Below, piece by piece: positions 18,740 through 28,638 of a stretch of DNA of 64,000 nucleotides. Both the position numbers and the translations under genes were made by a program. The stretch is taken from contig NZ_NWSX01000001.1 in assembly GCF_002531825.1 (NCBI RefSeq), positions 1-64,000 on the forward strand, given 5' to 3'. The notes beneath the pieces are model-generated. The model worked only from the letters and a program-made list of their open reading frames with translations. It was not told the DNA's origin and did not search any database. Positions within the stretch are counted from its first letter, which is position 1; each line of letters starts with the position of its first letter. Source of the stretch: Rhizobium sp. J15 (GTDB taxonomy: Bacteria; Pseudomonadota; Alphaproteobacteria; Rhizobiales; Rhizobiaceae).

Positions 18740-20800
18740 TTAAGCGAGGCCGAGGGCTGCGACGGCCATGTCGATCGCCTTGATGCCGATGAAGGGGACG
18801 ATGATGCCGCCGAGGCCGTAGATCAGCAGGTTGCGCGACAGCAATGCACCGGCGCCGATCGGGCGGTAGCGCACGCCCTTCAGCGACAGCGGGATCAGCG
18901 CGATGATGATCAAGGCATTGAAGATGATCGCCGAGAGGATGGCGCTTTGCGGCGTCGAAAGCCCCATGATGTTGAGCACACCAAGCTGCGGGTAGAAGGT
19001 CAGGAACATTGCCGGGATGATGGCGAAATATTTGGCGATATCGTTGGCGATCGAGAAGGTCGTCAGCGCGCCGCGCGTCATCAAGAGCTGCTTGCCGATC
19101 TCGACGATCTCGATGAGCTTGGTCGGATCCGAGTCGAGATCGACCATGTTGCCGGCCTCGCGGGCGGCGACCGTGCCGGTGTTCATGGCGACGCCGACAT
19201 CGGCCTGGGCAAGCGCGGGGGCGTCATTGGTGCCGTCGCCGCACATGGCGACGAGCTTGCCCTTGGCCTGTTCCTCGCGCATCAGCGCCAGTTTCATCTC
19301 CGGCGTCGCCTGGGCGAGGAAATCGTCGACGCCGGCCTCGGCGGCGATGGCTGCTGCCGTCAGCGGGTTGTCGCCCGTGATCATCACTGTGCGGATGCCC
19401 ATGCGGCGCAGCTCCGTGAAGCGCTCGCGGATGCCGCCCTTGACGATATCCTTCAGCTGGACGATGCCGAGCAGCCGGCCGTCGCGGGCAACGGCGAGCG
19501 GCGTGCCGCCCGATTTGGCGACCTCGTCGGCGATCGACTGCAATTCGCGCACGACCTCGCCGCCATTCTTCGAGGGCGCGTCGCCGGCGACATAGGCGAG
19601 CACCGTATCGACCGCGCCCTTGCGGATCGAGGCGCCTTCGAGATCGACGCCGCTCATGCGGGTCTGGGCGGTGAATGGCACGAAACTCGCCTTGAGGCTC
19701 GCCATGTCGCGGCCGCGGATCGCATATTTCTCCTTGGCGAGCACGACGATGGAGCGGCCTTCCGGCGTTTCGTCGGCGAGTGAGGCGAGCTGGGCGGCGT
19801 CGGCGAGATTCTGTTCGGAAACGCCGCGCACCGGCCGGAAGCTCGTCGCCTGGCGGTTGCCGAGAGTGATGGTGCCGGTCTTGTCGAGCAGCAGCGTATC
19901 GACGTCGCCGGCGGCTTCGACCGCACGGCCCGACATGGCGAGCACGTTGAAGCGGACGAGACGGTCCATGCCGGCAATGCCGATCGCCGACAGCAGCGCG
20001 CCGATCGTCGTCGGGATCAGGGTGACGAAGAGGGCGACGAGAATGATGATCGGGATCGAGCCGCCCGCATAGATGGCAAAGCTCGGGATCGTCGCGGTGG
20101 CGAGCACGAAAATCAGCGTCATGCCGGCAAGCAGGATGTTGAGCGCGATCTCGTTCGGCGTCTTCTGGCGTTGAGCACCTTCGACCAGCGAGATCATCCG
20201 GTCGAGGAAGGTCGAACCGGCGGCCGCGGTGATGCGCACGCGGATCCAGTCAGAGAGCACCTGCGTGCCGCCTGTCACCGCCGAGCGGTCGCCGCCGGAT
20301 TCACGGATGACGGGGGCGGATTCGCCAGTGATCGCCGCCTCGTTGACGGAGGCGACACCTTCGATGACTTCACCATCCGAGGGGATGATGTCACCGGCCT
20401 CGACGAGCACGATATCGCCGACCTTGAGGCTGGTGCCCGGCACCATACGGTAATCGCTGCCGCTGCTACCGGTCAGCAGCTTGGCCTGGGTTTCGGTGCG
20501 TGCCTTGCGCAGTGAATCCGCCTGCGCCTTGCCGCGGCCTTCGGCGACGGCTTCGGCGAAATTGGCGAAGAGCACGGTGAACCAGAGCCAGAGATTGATC
20601 TGGAAGGAGAAGCCGAGATTGCCGTTGCCGGCGATGAGGTCGCGCAGGAAGAGCACGGTGGTCAACACGGAAACCGTGGCGACGACAAACATGACCGGAT
20701 TTCTGGCGAGCGCCCGGGGGTCGAGCTTTTGGAAGGCGGCGCCCACGGCCGGAATGAGGATGCGAGAATCCATGATGCTCGCGGATTTTGCCTGGCTCAT
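18740..20800 (-). CDS. kdpB: Potassium-transporting P-type ATPase subunit KdpB
   Basis: A 686-residue P-type ATPase. The phosphorylated Asp is D306 in DKTGT; the actuator loop TGES is at 158-161, and [17 protein letters not shown] plus [18 protein letters not shown] form the P-domain. Transmembrane helices flank these domains as expected for the class IA pump. KdpB hydrolyses ATP to drive potassium movement through KdpA. The gene lies 63 bases downstream of kdpA and upstream of kdpC. Confidence 0.96.
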   Translation of the reverse strand: MSQAKSASIMDSRILIPAVGAAFQKLDPRALARNPVMFVVATVSVLTTVLFLRDLIAGNGNLGFSFQINLWLWFTVLFANFAEAVAEGRGKAQADSLRKARTETQAKLLTGSSGSDYRMVPGTSLKVGDIVLVEAGDIIPSDGEVIEGVASVNEAAITGESAPVIRESGGDRSAVTGGTQVLSDWIRVRITAAAGSTFLDRMISLVEGAQRQKTPNEIALNILLAGMTLIFVLATATIPSFAIYAGGSIPIIILVALFVTLIPTTIGALLSAIGIAGMDRLVRFNVLAMSGRAVEAAGDVDTLLLDKTGTITLGNRQATSFRPVRGVSEQNLADAAQLASLADETPEGRSIVVLAKEKYAIRGRDMASLKASFVPFTAQTRMSGVDLEGASIRKGAVDTVLAYVAGDAPSKNGGEVVRELQSIADEVAKSGGTPLAVARDGRLLGIVQLKDIVKGGIRERFTELRRMGIRTVMITGDNPLTAAAIAAEAGVDDFLAQATPEMKLALMREEQAKGKLVAMCGDGTNDAPALAQADVGVAMNTGTVAAREAGNMVDLDSDPTKLIEIVEIGKQLLMTRGALTTFSIANDIAKYFAIIPAMFLTFYPQLGVLNIMGLSTPQSAILSAIIFNALIIIALIPLSLKGVRYRPIGAGALLSRNLLIYGLGGIIVPFIGIKAIDMAVAALGLA

Positions 20801-20863
20801 AAGAGACTCCAGCGTTGAAACGAGAATGGCGAAGGAACCTGCTGCGCAGGTTGCAGCATCGCC

Positions 20864-22567
20864 TCAGAAGGTTTGCCCGGCGATCGCGACCAGGTGCTCG
20901 ACGACGGGGCCGAGCGCCAGAGCCGGGAAGAAGGTGAGGCCGCCGACGATCAGGATCGTGCCGACGAGCAGGCCGACGAAGAGCGGGCCGTCGGTCGGGA
21001 AGGTGCCTGCCGAGGCCGGAACCGTCTTCTTGGCGATCAGCGAGCCGGCGATGGCGAGGGCGGGGATGATGACCAGGAAGCGGCCGGCAAGCATGCCGAT
21101 GCCGAGCGTCACGTTGTACCAGGGCGTATTGCCGGTCAGGCCGCCGAAAGCCGAGCCGTTATTGGCCGCAGCCGAGGTATAGGCGTAGAGGATTTCGGAG
21201 AAGCCGTGCGGGCCGGCGGTGCCGACCGAGGCGACGGCGGAAGGCAGCACCGTGGCGATCGCGGTAAAGACGAGCATGGCGAGCGGCAGGCAGAGGATGG
21301 CGAGAACGGCCATCTTCATTTCCTTCGCCTCGATCTTCTTGCCGAGATATTCCGGCGTGCGGCCGACCATCAGCCCGGCAACGAAGACGGCGACGATGAT
21401 GAAGAGCAGGATGCCGTAAAAACCTGCGCCGACACCGCCGACGATGACTTCGCCGAGCTGCATGTTGATCAGCGGAACAAGGCCGCCAAGCGCGGTGAAC
21501 GAACCGTGCATCGCATTGACGGCGCCGCAGGAGGCGGCCGTGGTGATGACCGCAAACAGCGAGGACAAGGCAATGCCGAAACGAACCTCCTTGCCTTCCA
21601 TGTTGCCGCCCCCAAGACCGAAGGCATGCATCAGCGGATTGCCGGCGGCTTCCGCCCAATAGGTGATGGCGACGCCGGCGATGAACAGAATGCCCATCGT
21701 GGCGAGGATCGCCCAGCCCTGGCGCTGGTTGCCGACCATGCGGCCGAAGACGTTGGTCAGGGCCGCGCCGATCGCGAAGATCGAAACCATCTGGATGAGG
21801 TTGGAGATGGCGTCGGGGTTTTCGAACGGATGGGCGGAATTGGCGTTGAAGAAGCCGCCGCCATTGGTGCCGAGCATCTTGATCGCCAGCTGCGAGGCGA
21901 CGGGTCCGACGGCGATCGTCTGCTGCGCACCTTCGAGCGTCGTCGCATTGACATAGGGGCCGAGCGTCTGCGGCACGCCGAGGTAGACATAGACGAGCGT
22001 CAGCACGATCGAGATCGGCAGCAGCACGTAGAGGGTCGCCCTCGTCATATCGACCCAGAAATTGCCGACGGCCTTGCCCGAGGCGCGGGAGAAGGCGCGG
22101 ATGAAGGCGAGCGCGATGGCGATGCCGGTGGCGGCAGAGACGAAGTTCTGCACGGTGAAGCCGGCCATCTGGGTCAGATAGGACATCGTGCTTTCGCCGC
22201 CGTAGTTCTGCCAGTTGGTATTGCTGACGAAGCTGACGGCAGTGTTGAAGGCAAGCTCGGGCGGGACGGCGGCCATGCCGGCCGGGTTATAGGGAAGGCC
22301 GGCCTGCAGGCGCTGCAGCGCGTAAAGCGCGATAACGCCGGTGAGGTTGAAGAGCAGCATGGCGAAGGCATAGGAGGTCCAATGCTGCTCCTCGCGCTCG
22401 CTGGTGCCGGCGAGGCGATAGAGTCCCCGTTCGATCGGAACGAGAACCGGTGACAGGAAAGTGCGCTCGCCGCTGAAGACGCGCGTCATATAGGCGCCGA
22501 GCGGTTTGACGAGCACAAGGACGATCCCGCAGAAAAGCAGGATCTGAAGCCATCCGTTGAGGGTCAT
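20864..22567 (-). CDS. kdpA: Potassium-transporting ATPase channel subunit KdpA
   Basis: A 567-residue channel-like membrane protein with ten or more hydrophobic segments. Selectivity-filter-type stretches are visible, including [48 protein letters not shown] and NNGSAFGGL. The ATG at 22567 ([12 protein letters not shown]) is preferred over an in-frame TTG at 22582, because KdpA proteins normally start right before the first helix. KdpA carries potassium across the inner membrane. kdpF ends 33 bases upstream. Confidence 0.95.
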   Translation of the reverse strand: MTLNGWLQILLFCGIVLVLVKPLGAYMTRVFSGERTFLSPVLVPIERGLYRLAGTSEREEQHWTSYAFAMLLFNLTGVIALYALQRLQAGLPYNPAGMAAVPPELAFNTAVSFVSNTNWQNYGGESTMSYLTQMAGFTVQNFVSAATGIAIALAFIRAFSRASGKAVGNFWVDMTRATLYVLLPISIVLTLVYVYLGVPQTLGPYVNATTLEGAQQTIAVGPVASQLAIKMLGTNGGGFFNANSAHPFENPDAISNLIQMVSIFAIGAALTNVFGRMVGNQRQGWAILATMGILFIAGVAITYWAEAAGNPLMHAFGLGGGNMEGKEVRFGIALSSLFAVITTAASCGAVNAMHGSFTALGGLVPLINMQLGEVIVGGVGAGFYGILLFIIVAVFVAGLMVGRTPEYLGKKIEAKEMKMAVLAILCLPLAMLVFTAIATVLPSAVASVGTAGPHGFSEILYAYTSAAANNGSAFGGLTGNTPWYNVTLGIGMLAGRFLVIIPALAIAGSLIAKKTVPASAGTFPTDGPLFVGLLVGTILIVGGLTFFPALALGPVVEHLVAIAGQTF

Positions 22568-22600
22568 GGAGTTAACTTTCAATACCCGGCCGCTTGGTAT

Positions 22601-22690
22601 TCAGAAGCGTTCCGGGCGAAGGAGAGCATAGGTGAGGTAAACGGTGAGAAACATGGTCACGGCACCGCTCAGGACATAGTCGAGGGTCAT
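22601..22690 (-). CDS. kdpF: KdpF small stabilising subunit
   Basis: A 29-residue single-helix membrane peptide, beginning MTLDYVLSGAVTM and ending LLRPERF, which matches the KdpF pattern of one helix and a short Arg/Phe end. GGAG lies 9 bases before the ATG. KdpF stabilises the KdpABC complex in the inner membrane. It lies between an even smaller upstream frame and kdpA on the same strand. Confidence 0.85.
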   Translation of the reverse strand: MTLDYVLSGAVTMFLTVYLTYALLRPERF

Positions 22691-22704
22691 CGTCGTTTCT
22701 CCGG

Positions 22705-22788
22705 CTAGAGCCTGTCGCAGGCTCTGGTATAGGCAAAGCACAGCGCGAAGAATATGATCGCGGTGCCAAGCAGAATGATATCCATCAT
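22705..22788 (-). CDS. Single-helix small protein upstream of kdpF
   Basis: A 27-residue frame beginning MMDIILLGTAII and ending TRACDRL. It has one hydrophobic helix (residues 3-19) and a polar end. AGGAG stands 9 bases before the ATG, and its stop is 14 bases before kdpF. I recall similar unnamed peptides ending in ACDRL in front of kdp genes in other proteobacteria, which favours a real gene. Function is unknown; a second accessory peptide of the Kdp complex is possible but unproven. Confidence 0.65.
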   Translation of the reverse strand: MMDIILLGTAIIFFALCFAYTRACDRL

Positions 22789-22949
22789 GATCGTGACTCC
22801 TGTTGTTCTTCTTGGATTCAGACAAGACAAAGGGCGCCATTCCCTCGGGAAGGCCGCCTTTCATGCTTTCTGGCGCGGAGATGACCTTTCGATCTCTCGG
22901 GCATCAATATGGAGCCGGAGCGCATAAAGGTTCGAGACGGACGAGCGGC

Positions 22950-22972
22950 CGTCAATATAAAAATCTTATAAA
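22950..22972 (-). promoter_or_regulatory. Candidate KdpE box and promoter of the kdp operon
   Basis: On the minus strand TTTATA-N5-TTTATA (22972 down to 22956) is followed directly by TTGACG (22955-22950). E. coli kdp has the same geometry, TTTATA-N5-TTTACA, for KdpE binding (from memory). No strong -10 hexamer follows the TTGACG, which fits an activator-dependent promoter. The site lies about 170 bases before the first kdp small frame, just after the copC-like stop. Confidence 0.65.
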
Positions 22973-22989
22973 TGCTTTTCGCGAGCGAT

Positions 22990-23352
22990 TTAGGGATCGA
23001 CCCGGAACTGGTATTGGCCTTCGGCGCTGTGGCCATCCATCGAGAGCACGCGCCAATCGATGGTATAGAGGCCGGGGGCCATGGAGGGATCGAGCGGGAC
23101 CTTGAAGATGGATCCTTCAGGGCCGGAGAGAAACGGCTTGCCCGTGGGAAGGACCATGCCCTGGGCATCCATGAGGACGGCCGTCGAGCGGGCAAGATCG
23201 ACCGGGCCGGTGAACGAGAGTTCGAGATTGGCCGGCACCAGCTTTTCTTCCTGCTCCTGCGGCGGCAGCGATGCTTGTTCCAGCGCCGCAGACGCTTCAC
23301 TTGCCGCAAATAGAAGGGATGCGAACAGGCAGAATGACACGATCGACTTCAT
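22990..23352 (-). CDS. CopC-domain periplasmic protein
   Basis: A 120-residue exported protein. The signal peptide covers about residues 1-22 (MKSIVSFCLFASLLFAASEASA) and the rest is the CopC beta-sandwich: LELSFTGPVDLARSTAVL, PGLYTIDWRVLSMDGHSAEGQYQFRV. The C-terminal Asp-Gly-His of the copper site is present, but the mature N-terminus lacks the usual His ligand. The start at 23352 is chosen from the signal peptide and an upstream GGAAG; a longer open frame adds unrelated sequence. No copD or copper chaperone gene is adjacent. It may act in copper handling or be a structural relative. Confidence 0.8.
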   Translation of the reverse strand: MKSIVSFCLFASLLFAASEASAALEQASLPPQEQEEKLVPANLELSFTGPVDLARSTAVLMDAQGMVLPTGKPFLSGPEGSIFKVPLDPSMAPGLYTIDWRVLSMDGHSAEGQYQFRVDP

Positions 23353-23428
23353 GATGGTCTTCCTTATCTTCCTGATCTGCATGGTGCCCGGAGCCGTCAT
23401 GCTTCCGTAACACCATGCCGGCGCATGG

Positions 23429-23614
23429 CTAATAACGCTGTCGGGGATGATTTCGATCCCTTGCCTCTGCGACAACGCGCACCGGCTTCGGCTGGCGGCT
23501 TTCCCAGAGCGCGGCGATCGGCTCCATGAGCCGATGCCAAAGGGCACGGAACGACCTTGATATCGTCGAGCCGTCAGGGCGGGTTAGGCCGGCATTCTTG
23601 CGATCGTACTTCAT
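23429..23614 (-). CDS. Small basic hypothetical protein
   Basis: A 61-residue, Arg-rich soluble frame beginning MKYDRKNAGL and ending NHPRQRY. AGGA lies upstream of the ATG at 23614. I recognise no domain. The opposite strand is also open across part of this stretch, so coding strand is not certain. It sits between the copC-like gene and the divergent polyol dehydrogenase gene. Confidence 0.4.
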   Translation of the reverse strand: MKYDRKNAGLTRPDGSTISRSFRALWHRLMEPIAALWESRQPKPVRVVAEARDRNHPRQRY

Positions 23615-23851
23615 TTTTCTGACTGTCCTCGTTGCCGCATATCTCGATTTGGTAATGTACTCTCCGGCGGCCCCGGGTGAAATCATACGGAGGTCTTGGA
23701 CGGTGAATCTTTCGGATTATGGAAAATGGGCATTTCATCAATCATTGAGCAAAAGCTTGGCTGGTGCGATTGAATTGCCGCCCCTTCCAGTCTTATAGTC
23801 ACGCCAGCGGCGCTCGATGAATCGCGAGGGCCACAGGGAAGGAAACCGATC

Positions 23852-24895
23852 ATGACCAAAGTCCGTGCGCTGGTACTGGAGCGCCAGCATGAGCTTGCGC
23901 TTCGCGATATCGATCTGCCTCTGGAAACGGGGCCAGGGCAGGTGAAAATCAGGATTCACACCGTCGGCGTCTGCGGTTCGGACGTGCATTACTACGCCCA
24001 CGGCAAGATCGGCCCCTTCATCGTCAACGCGCCGATGGTGCTCGGCCACGAGGCGGCCGGCGCGGTGGTCGAGGTCGGGGCTGGTGTGACGCATCTGAAG
24101 GTCGGTGACCGCGTCTGCATGGAGCCCGGCATTCCCGATCCGAACTCCAAGGCAAGCCGGCTCGGCATGTATAATATCGATCCCGCCGTCACCTTCTGGG
24201 CGACGCCGCCGATCCATGGCGTGCTGACATCGGAGGTCGTGCATCCCGCCAACTATACCTTCAAGCTGCCCGACAATGTCAGCTTCGCCGAAGGCGCGAT
24301 GGTCGAGCCCTTCGCGGTCGGCATGCAGGCGGCGGCCAAGGCGAAGATCGCGCCCGGCGACACTGCCGTCGTTCTCGGCGCCGGGCCGATCGGCACGATG
24401 GTGGCGATTGCCGCCCTTGCCGGCGGCTGCGCCCGCGCCATCGTTGCAGACCTCGCCCAGCCGAAGCTCGATATATCAGCGCAGTATCAGGGTGTCATTC
24501 CCGTCAACATCCGCGAGAAGAACCTGATCGACGAAGTCGGCCGGCTCACCGATGGCTGGGGCGCCGACGTGGTTTTCGAATGCTCCGGGTCGCCGAAGGC
24601 CTGGGAGACGATCATGGCGCTGCCGCGCCCGGGCGGTGTCATCGTTGCCGTCGGCCTGCCGGTCAACCCTGTTGGTTTCGACGTCTCGACCGCGACCACC
24701 AAGGAGATCCGCATCGAAACCGTGTTCCGTTATGCGCATCAGTATGAGCGCTCGATCGCTCTCCTGGCGTCGGGCCGCGTCGATCTGAAGCCGCTGATAT
24801 CGGAGACCTTCAAATTCGAAGATTCGATCAAGGCTTTCGATCGCGCCGTCGAGGCGCGGCCGAGCGACGTGAAGCTGCAGATCGTGATGGAGTAG
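23852..24895 (+). CDS. Zinc-dependent polyol dehydrogenase (xylitol/sorbitol dehydrogenase-like)
   Basis: A 347-residue medium-chain dehydrogenase. Catalytic zinc ligands are seen in [15 protein letters not shown] (Cys) and LGHEAAG (His-Glu), and the Rossmann motif is [15 protein letters not shown] near residue 172. The structural zinc Cys cluster of yeast ADH-type enzymes is absent, as in many polyol dehydrogenases. It oxidises a polyol to a ketose with NAD; xylitol is the usual annotation for rhizobial members, though sorbitol or L-idonate are possible. It stands alone, with GGAAGGAAA upstream of its start. Confidence 0.85.
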   Translation: MTKVRALVLERQHELALRDIDLPLETGPGQVKIRIHTVGVCGSDVHYYAHGKIGPFIVNAPMVLGHEAAGAVVEVGAGVTHLKVGDRVCMEPGIPDPNSKASRLGMYNIDPAVTFWATPPIHGVLTSEVVHPANYTFKLPDNVSFAEGAMVEPFAVGMQAAAKAKIAPGDTAVVLGAGPIGTMVAIAALAGGCARAIVADLAQPKLDISAQYQGVIPVNIREKNLIDEVGRLTDGWGADVVFECSGSPKAWETIMALPRPGGVIVAVGLPVNPVGFDVSTATTKEIRIETVFRYAHQYERSIALLASGRVDLKPLISETFKFEDSIKAFDRAVEARPSDVKLQIVME

Positions 24896-24907
24896 GGCAG
24901 GCCACTT

Positions 24908-25477
24908 CTATGAGTGGCCTGCACTGGGTCTCATCTTGCGAAAGACATAAGCGGCGGCTGCGACGACAGCCGCGGCCACGATCGCGATCAGCAGATGGCG
25001 GTGAAGCGGAAGGTGGCCCAGTGTTTGCTGGATGCCGTGCCCGAACAGATAGCCGAGGGCGGTGAAAAGCTGTCCCCAGACCAGTGCGGCCAGGGCATTC
25101 AGCAGGACGAATTTTCCGGTCGGTATCCGCGTGGTGCCGATGACGACGGGGCTGATCGTCCGCAAGCCCACCAGAAAACGAAAAGCGAGGATGAAGCCGG
25201 TCGGATATTTTTCCAGAAGCCTGGTTGTGCGCGCCAGCGCCGGTTTTTCCATCAGCCGGCGGACAAGGGTCCATCGAGCGGCGTAACGGCCGGCGAAGAA
25301 CCAGAACTGATCGCCGGCGAAGGAGCCTGCGGTGGCCGCAAGCGACGCCGACCAATAGGTCAGCAGGTCGCGATGGGCAACCACGCCGCCGAGAAAGGCG
25401 GCCGTTTCGCCTTCGAAGGCTGCGCCCAGGAAGATTGCCAACAGGCCGTAATTCTCGATCAGCGTTTCGATAGACAT
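24908..25477 (-). CDS. DedA-family membrane protein
   Basis: A 189-residue inner-membrane protein with about five hydrophobic segments. The SNARE-associated/DedA core is visible: FLGAAFEGETAAFLGGVVAH, SFAGDQFWFFAGRYA and RFLVGLRTISPVVIGTTRIP with the functionally important Arg and Glu. DedA proteins act in membrane lipid transport and proton-motive-force homeostasis. It is convergent with the polyol dehydrogenase and not obviously part of an operon. Confidence 0.87.
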   Translation of the reverse strand: MSIETLIENYGLLAIFLGAAFEGETAAFLGGVVAHRDLLTYWSASLAATAGSFAGDQFWFFAGRYAARWTLVRRLMEKPALARTTRLLEKYPTGFILAFRFLVGLRTISPVVIGTTRIPTGKFVLLNALAALVWGQLFTALGYLFGHGIQQTLGHLPLHRHLLIAIVAAAVVAAAAYVFRKMRPSAGHS

Positions 25478-25510
25478 GCCCGCCAGCCTCCAGTCGTTCC
25501 CGAGATCAGG

Positions 25511-26878
25511 TCACGGCTGAACCGGCTTCAAATCCCCAAGCAGCGTCGGGATCAGTTCCGACACTGTCGGATGGATCGGCACCGACCATTGCAGCGCCGG
25601 GTAGGTCGTTCCTGCATTCATCGCATCGATGAAGCCGTGGATCGCCTCGTCGCCTTCGATGCCGAGAATGGCGGCGCCGAGGATTTCCTTGGTCTCGGCG
25701 TCGGCGACCACCTTCATGAAGCCCTTGGTCTCGCCACGCTCGTTGGCGCGGCCGACGCGGCTCATCGGCCGGGTCGAGACCATGATCCTGCGCCCCGAGG
25801 CGCGCGCCTGCTTCTCCGTCATGCCGACGCGGCCGAGCGGCGGATCGATATAGAGCGCATAGGCCGGGATGCGGCTCGAGACCTTGCGGTCCTCGCCGTC
25901 GATGAGGTTGGCGGCGGCGATCTCGTAATCATTGTAGGAGGTATGGGTGAAGGCGCCGTGGCCGTTGCAGTCGCCGAGCGCCCAGATGCCTTCGACATTG
26001 GTGGCGAGCCGGTCGTCGACCTTGATATAGCCGCGTTCATCGGTGGCGACACCGGCGGCATCGAGGCCGAGATCGTCGGTGTTCGGTTTCCTGCCGGTGG
26101 CGATCAGCACATGGCTCGCATCGATCTTTGCAGCGCCGGCGGTAACGCTGACGCCGCTGCCGTTTCCGGCGAAGGCGATGTTGCCGGCGTCGGTGTGAAC
26201 GGTGATGCCTTCGGCCCGCAGAATATCGGCGATCGCGTCCGATACATCCTCGTCCTCGCGCGATGCGAGCTTCGGCCCGTGCTCGACGACGCTGACCTCG
26301 GCGCCGAAGCGGCGATACATCTGCGCGAATTCCAGCCCGATATAGCTGCCGCCGATCACGGCCAGATGCCTTGGCAGCGTGTCGAGCTCTATGATCGAGG
26401 TGCTGGTGAGGTAATCGATATCGTCGATACCAGGCAGAGGGGGGATGACAGGCCGGGCGCCGACATTGAGGAAGATGCGCGGCGCAGTCAGCGTCTCGCC
26501 ATTGACGCTGACGGTCTTCGCGCCCTCGAAACGGGCATGGCCTGAGATCACGGACATGCCGTCCATGCCGCCCAGCCAGCCGATCAGGCCGTTGCGGGCG
26601 TTCATGGTTACGGTCTCGGCGCGGGCCCTGACCACCTTCATGTCGATGGCGATCTCGCCCGGGATCTTCACGCCGTAGGCGGCGCCGGTCCGGGCGACAT
26701 GGGCTGCGCGGGCGCTGGCGACCAACGTTTTTGTCGGCATGCAGCCGGCATTGACGCAGGTGCCGCCGATGTACTTGCGCTCGATGAGCGCCACCTTCAT
26801 GCCTTTCTCGACCATGCGGGCGGCAAGCGACGGGCCGGCCTGGCCGGCGCCGATGACAATGGCGTCGAAGCTTTTCAT
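25511..26878 (-). CDS. FAD-dependent pyridine nucleotide-disulfide oxidoreductase, mercuric reductase-like
   Basis: A 455-residue flavoprotein. It starts MKSFDAIVIGAGQAGPSLAARM (FAD dinucleotide fold), has the redox pair CVNAGCMPTKT near residues 41-51, an NAD-binding fold at VIGGSYIGLEFAQMY, and a C-terminal dimerisation domain with GTTYPALQWSVPIHPTVSEL carrying the catalytic His. It lacks the N-terminal metal-binding domain and C-terminal Cys pair of true MerA, so it is better seen as an RclA/YkgC-like reductase. The frame stays open upstream to 28216, but the start at 26878 is fixed by the FAD motif and a 4-base overlap with the gene before it. Confidence 0.88.
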   Translation of the reverse strand: MKSFDAIVIGAGQAGPSLAARMVEKGMKVALIERKYIGGTCVNAGCMPTKTLVASARAAHVARTGAAYGVKIPGEIAIDMKVVRARAETVTMNARNGLIGWLGGMDGMSVISGHARFEGAKTVSVNGETLTAPRIFLNVGARPVIPPLPGIDDIDYLTSTSIIELDTLPRHLAVIGGSYIGLEFAQMYRRFGAEVSVVEHGPKLASREDEDVSDAIADILRAEGITVHTDAGNIAFAGNGSGVSVTAGAAKIDASHVLIATGRKPNTDDLGLDAAGVATDERGYIKVDDRLATNVEGIWALGDCNGHGAFTHTSYNDYEIAAANLIDGEDRKVSSRIPAYALYIDPPLGRVGMTEKQARASGRRIMVSTRPMSRVGRANERGETKGFMKVVADAETKEILGAAILGIEGDEAIHGFIDAMNAGTTYPALQWSVPIHPTVSELIPTLLGDLKPVQP

Positions 26879-27336
26879 GCGACGGCCCCCACGATCAGCA
26901 CCGCGCCGATGACGGCGACGGCATCCTCGATGAGAGCGGCCGGCAGATCCTTGCCGAAGGAGGCGGCGAGCCTGGCGCGCACGGCCGCCCCGCCATAGGT
27001 GCCGATGACGGCGCCGATCACGCCGGCGATCAGCCCGCCCGAGAGCAGGCTGCTGGCCGCGCCGATCGTCGCCCCGGAGAGCGCGCCCATGATGATGCGG
27101 GCGCCGAACTGCACCGGCACCTTGCGAGACGGCGTGGACGGCAGCTGGTCGGTGATGAGTTCGACGACGGCGAGGATGGTGAAGATCCACGGCGTCCACT
27201 GATAACCCATGAAGGCAAGCGGCGTTTGCGAGACATCGAACCAGCCGAGCGCCGCGCCCCAGGCGACGACAGCCGGCGCCGTCATGGCGCGAAGGCCTGC
27301 GATGACACCGATCAGCAATGCAAGAAGCAGAAACAT
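26875..27336 (-). CDS. DUF4126 family membrane protein
   Basis: A 153-residue hydrophobic protein with three to four membrane segments and many Gly/Ala residues. The opening LLALLIGVIAGLRAMTAPAVVAW and the middle VVELITDQLPSTPSRKVPVQFGAR match DUF4126. Its stop overlaps the start of the flavin reductase gene (ATGA), so the pair is cotranscribed. Function is unknown; the coupling suggests a membrane partner for the reductase (inference). Confidence 0.8.
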   Translation of the reverse strand: MFLLLALLIGVIAGLRAMTAPAVVAWGAALGWFDVSQTPLAFMGYQWTPWIFTILAVVELITDQLPSTPSRKVPVQFGARIIMGALSGATIGAASSLLSGGLIAGVIGAVIGTYGGAAVRARLAASFGKDLPAALIEDAVAVIGAVLIVGAVA

Positions 27337-27426
27337 GCACGATCCCCCTCTTTGCCGGCTTTGTGCCGCGAGAGGGAAGGTTGCACATTGTCAGGCACGT
27401 GGCAATTCGCCTTGCCCGGCGGCCGG

Positions 27427-28614
27427 CTAGTTCGCAAAGGCGGCGATGCCGGTGATGGCGCGGCCGATGATCAGCGCGTGGATGTCGTGCGTGCCCTCGT
27501 AAGTGTTGACCACTTCGAGGTTGACGAGATGGCGGGCGATGCCGAATTCGTCGGAGATGCCGTTGCCGCCGAGCATGTCGCGGGCCGCACGTGCAATCTC
27601 CAGCGCCTTGCCACAGCTGTTGCGCTTGAGGATCGAGGTCAGCTCCACCGGCGGATGGCCTTCCTCCTTCATGCGGCCGAGCCGCAGGCAGCCCTGCAGG
27701 CCGAGCGAGATTTCCGCCGCCATGTCGGCGAGCTTCTTCTGGATCAGCTGATTGGCGGCGAGCGGCCGGCCGAACTGCTTGCGCTCCAGCGTATATTGCC
27801 GGGCCCTGGCGTAACAATCCTCGGCCGCGCCGAGCGCACCCCAGGCGATGCCGAATCGGGCCGAGTTGAGGCAGGTGAAGGGTCCCTTGAGGCCGGTGAC
27901 GCCGGGCAGCAGGTTTTCCTCGGGCACGAAGACCCCGTCCATCACCACTTCGCCTGTGATCGAGGCGCGCAGGCCCACCTTGCCGTGGATGGCGGGAGCC
28001 GAAAGGCCCTTCCAGCCCTTTTCGAGGATGAAGCCGCGGATGAGGCCGTCCTCGGTCTTTGCCCAGACGACGAAGACATCGGCGATCGGCGCGTTCGATA
28101 TCCAGGTCTTCGAACCGGTGAGGCTGTAGCCGCCGTCGACCTTCTTGGCGCGCGTCGCCATCGAGCCGGGATCGGAGCCATGATCGGGCTCGGTCAGGCC
28201 GAAGCAGCCGATCCATTCGCCGCTCGCAAGCTTCGGCAGATATTTCAGCTTCTGCGCCTCGGACCCGAAAGCGTCGATCGGCAGCATGACGAGCGAGGAC
28301 TGCACGCTCATCATCGAGCGGTAGCCGCTGTCGATCCGTTCGACTTCGCGGGCGATCAGGCCATAGGCGACATAGCTGAGGCCGGCGCCGCCGTAATCGG
28401 GCGAGATCGTCGGGCCGAGCAGGCCGAGGGCGCCCATTTCGCGGAAGATTTCAGGATCGGTCTTTTCATTGCGGAAGGCGTCGAGAACCCGGGGCGCGAG
28501 CTTCTCCTGCGCATAGGAATGGGCGGTCGCCTGCACCATGCGCTCTTCGTCGGTGAGCTGTTCCGCCAGCCGGAAGGGGTCGGTCCAGTCGAAAACCTCG
28601 CGCGTATGCTGCAT
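27427..28614 (-). CDS. gcdH: Glutaryl-CoA dehydrogenase
   Basis: A 395-residue acyl-CoA dehydrogenase. It oxidises and decarboxylates glutaryl-CoA to crotonyl-CoA in lysine/tryptophan breakdown. Family marks seen: [16 protein letters not shown] (FAD/substrate), [20 protein letters not shown], and [19 protein letters not shown] near the C-terminus with the catalytic Glu. The start [14 protein letters not shown] N-terminus fits bacterial GcdH. It is divergent from the cupin gene. A LysR gene lies about 500 bases away but is not adjacent. Confidence 0.9.
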   Translation of the reverse strand: MQHTREVFDWTDPFRLAEQLTDEERMVQATAHSYAQEKLAPRVLDAFRNEKTDPEIFREMGALGLLGPTISPDYGGAGLSYVAYGLIAREVERIDSGYRSMMSVQSSLVMLPIDAFGSEAQKLKYLPKLASGEWIGCFGLTEPDHGSDPGSMATRAKKVDGGYSLTGSKTWISNAPIADVFVVWAKTEDGLIRGFILEKGWKGLSAPAIHGKVGLRASITGEVVMDGVFVPEENLLPGVTGLKGPFTCLNSARFGIAWGALGAAEDCYARARQYTLERKQFGRPLAANQLIQKKLADMAAEISLGLQGCLRLGRMKEEGHPPVELTSILKRNSCGKALEIARAARDMLGGNGISDEFGIARHLVNLEVVNTYEGTHDIHALIIGRAITGIAAFAN

Positions 28615-28638
28615 GGCGGCGTCTCCTCACCTCGAATT

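Noticed and set aside
18389..19783. A 464-codon plus-strand frame opposite kdpC and kdpB
   Set aside because: Shadow of the pump genes, with no ribosome site and no recognisable domain.
20873..22453. A 526-codon plus-strand frame opposite kdpA
   Set aside because: Charged, repetitive translation without domains; the minus-strand kdpA is unmistakable.
23852..24895. Link of the polyol dehydrogenase to the rhamnose or importer genes
   Set aside because: It stands alone with convergent and divergent neighbours and more than 5 kb from any sugar importer.
25511..28216. A 901-codon frame that would fuse the flavin reductase to upstream sequence
   Set aside because: The upstream part is the out-of-frame reading of the DUF4126 and gcdH genes. 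The FAD motif right after the ATG at 26878 and the ATGA overlap fix the true start.
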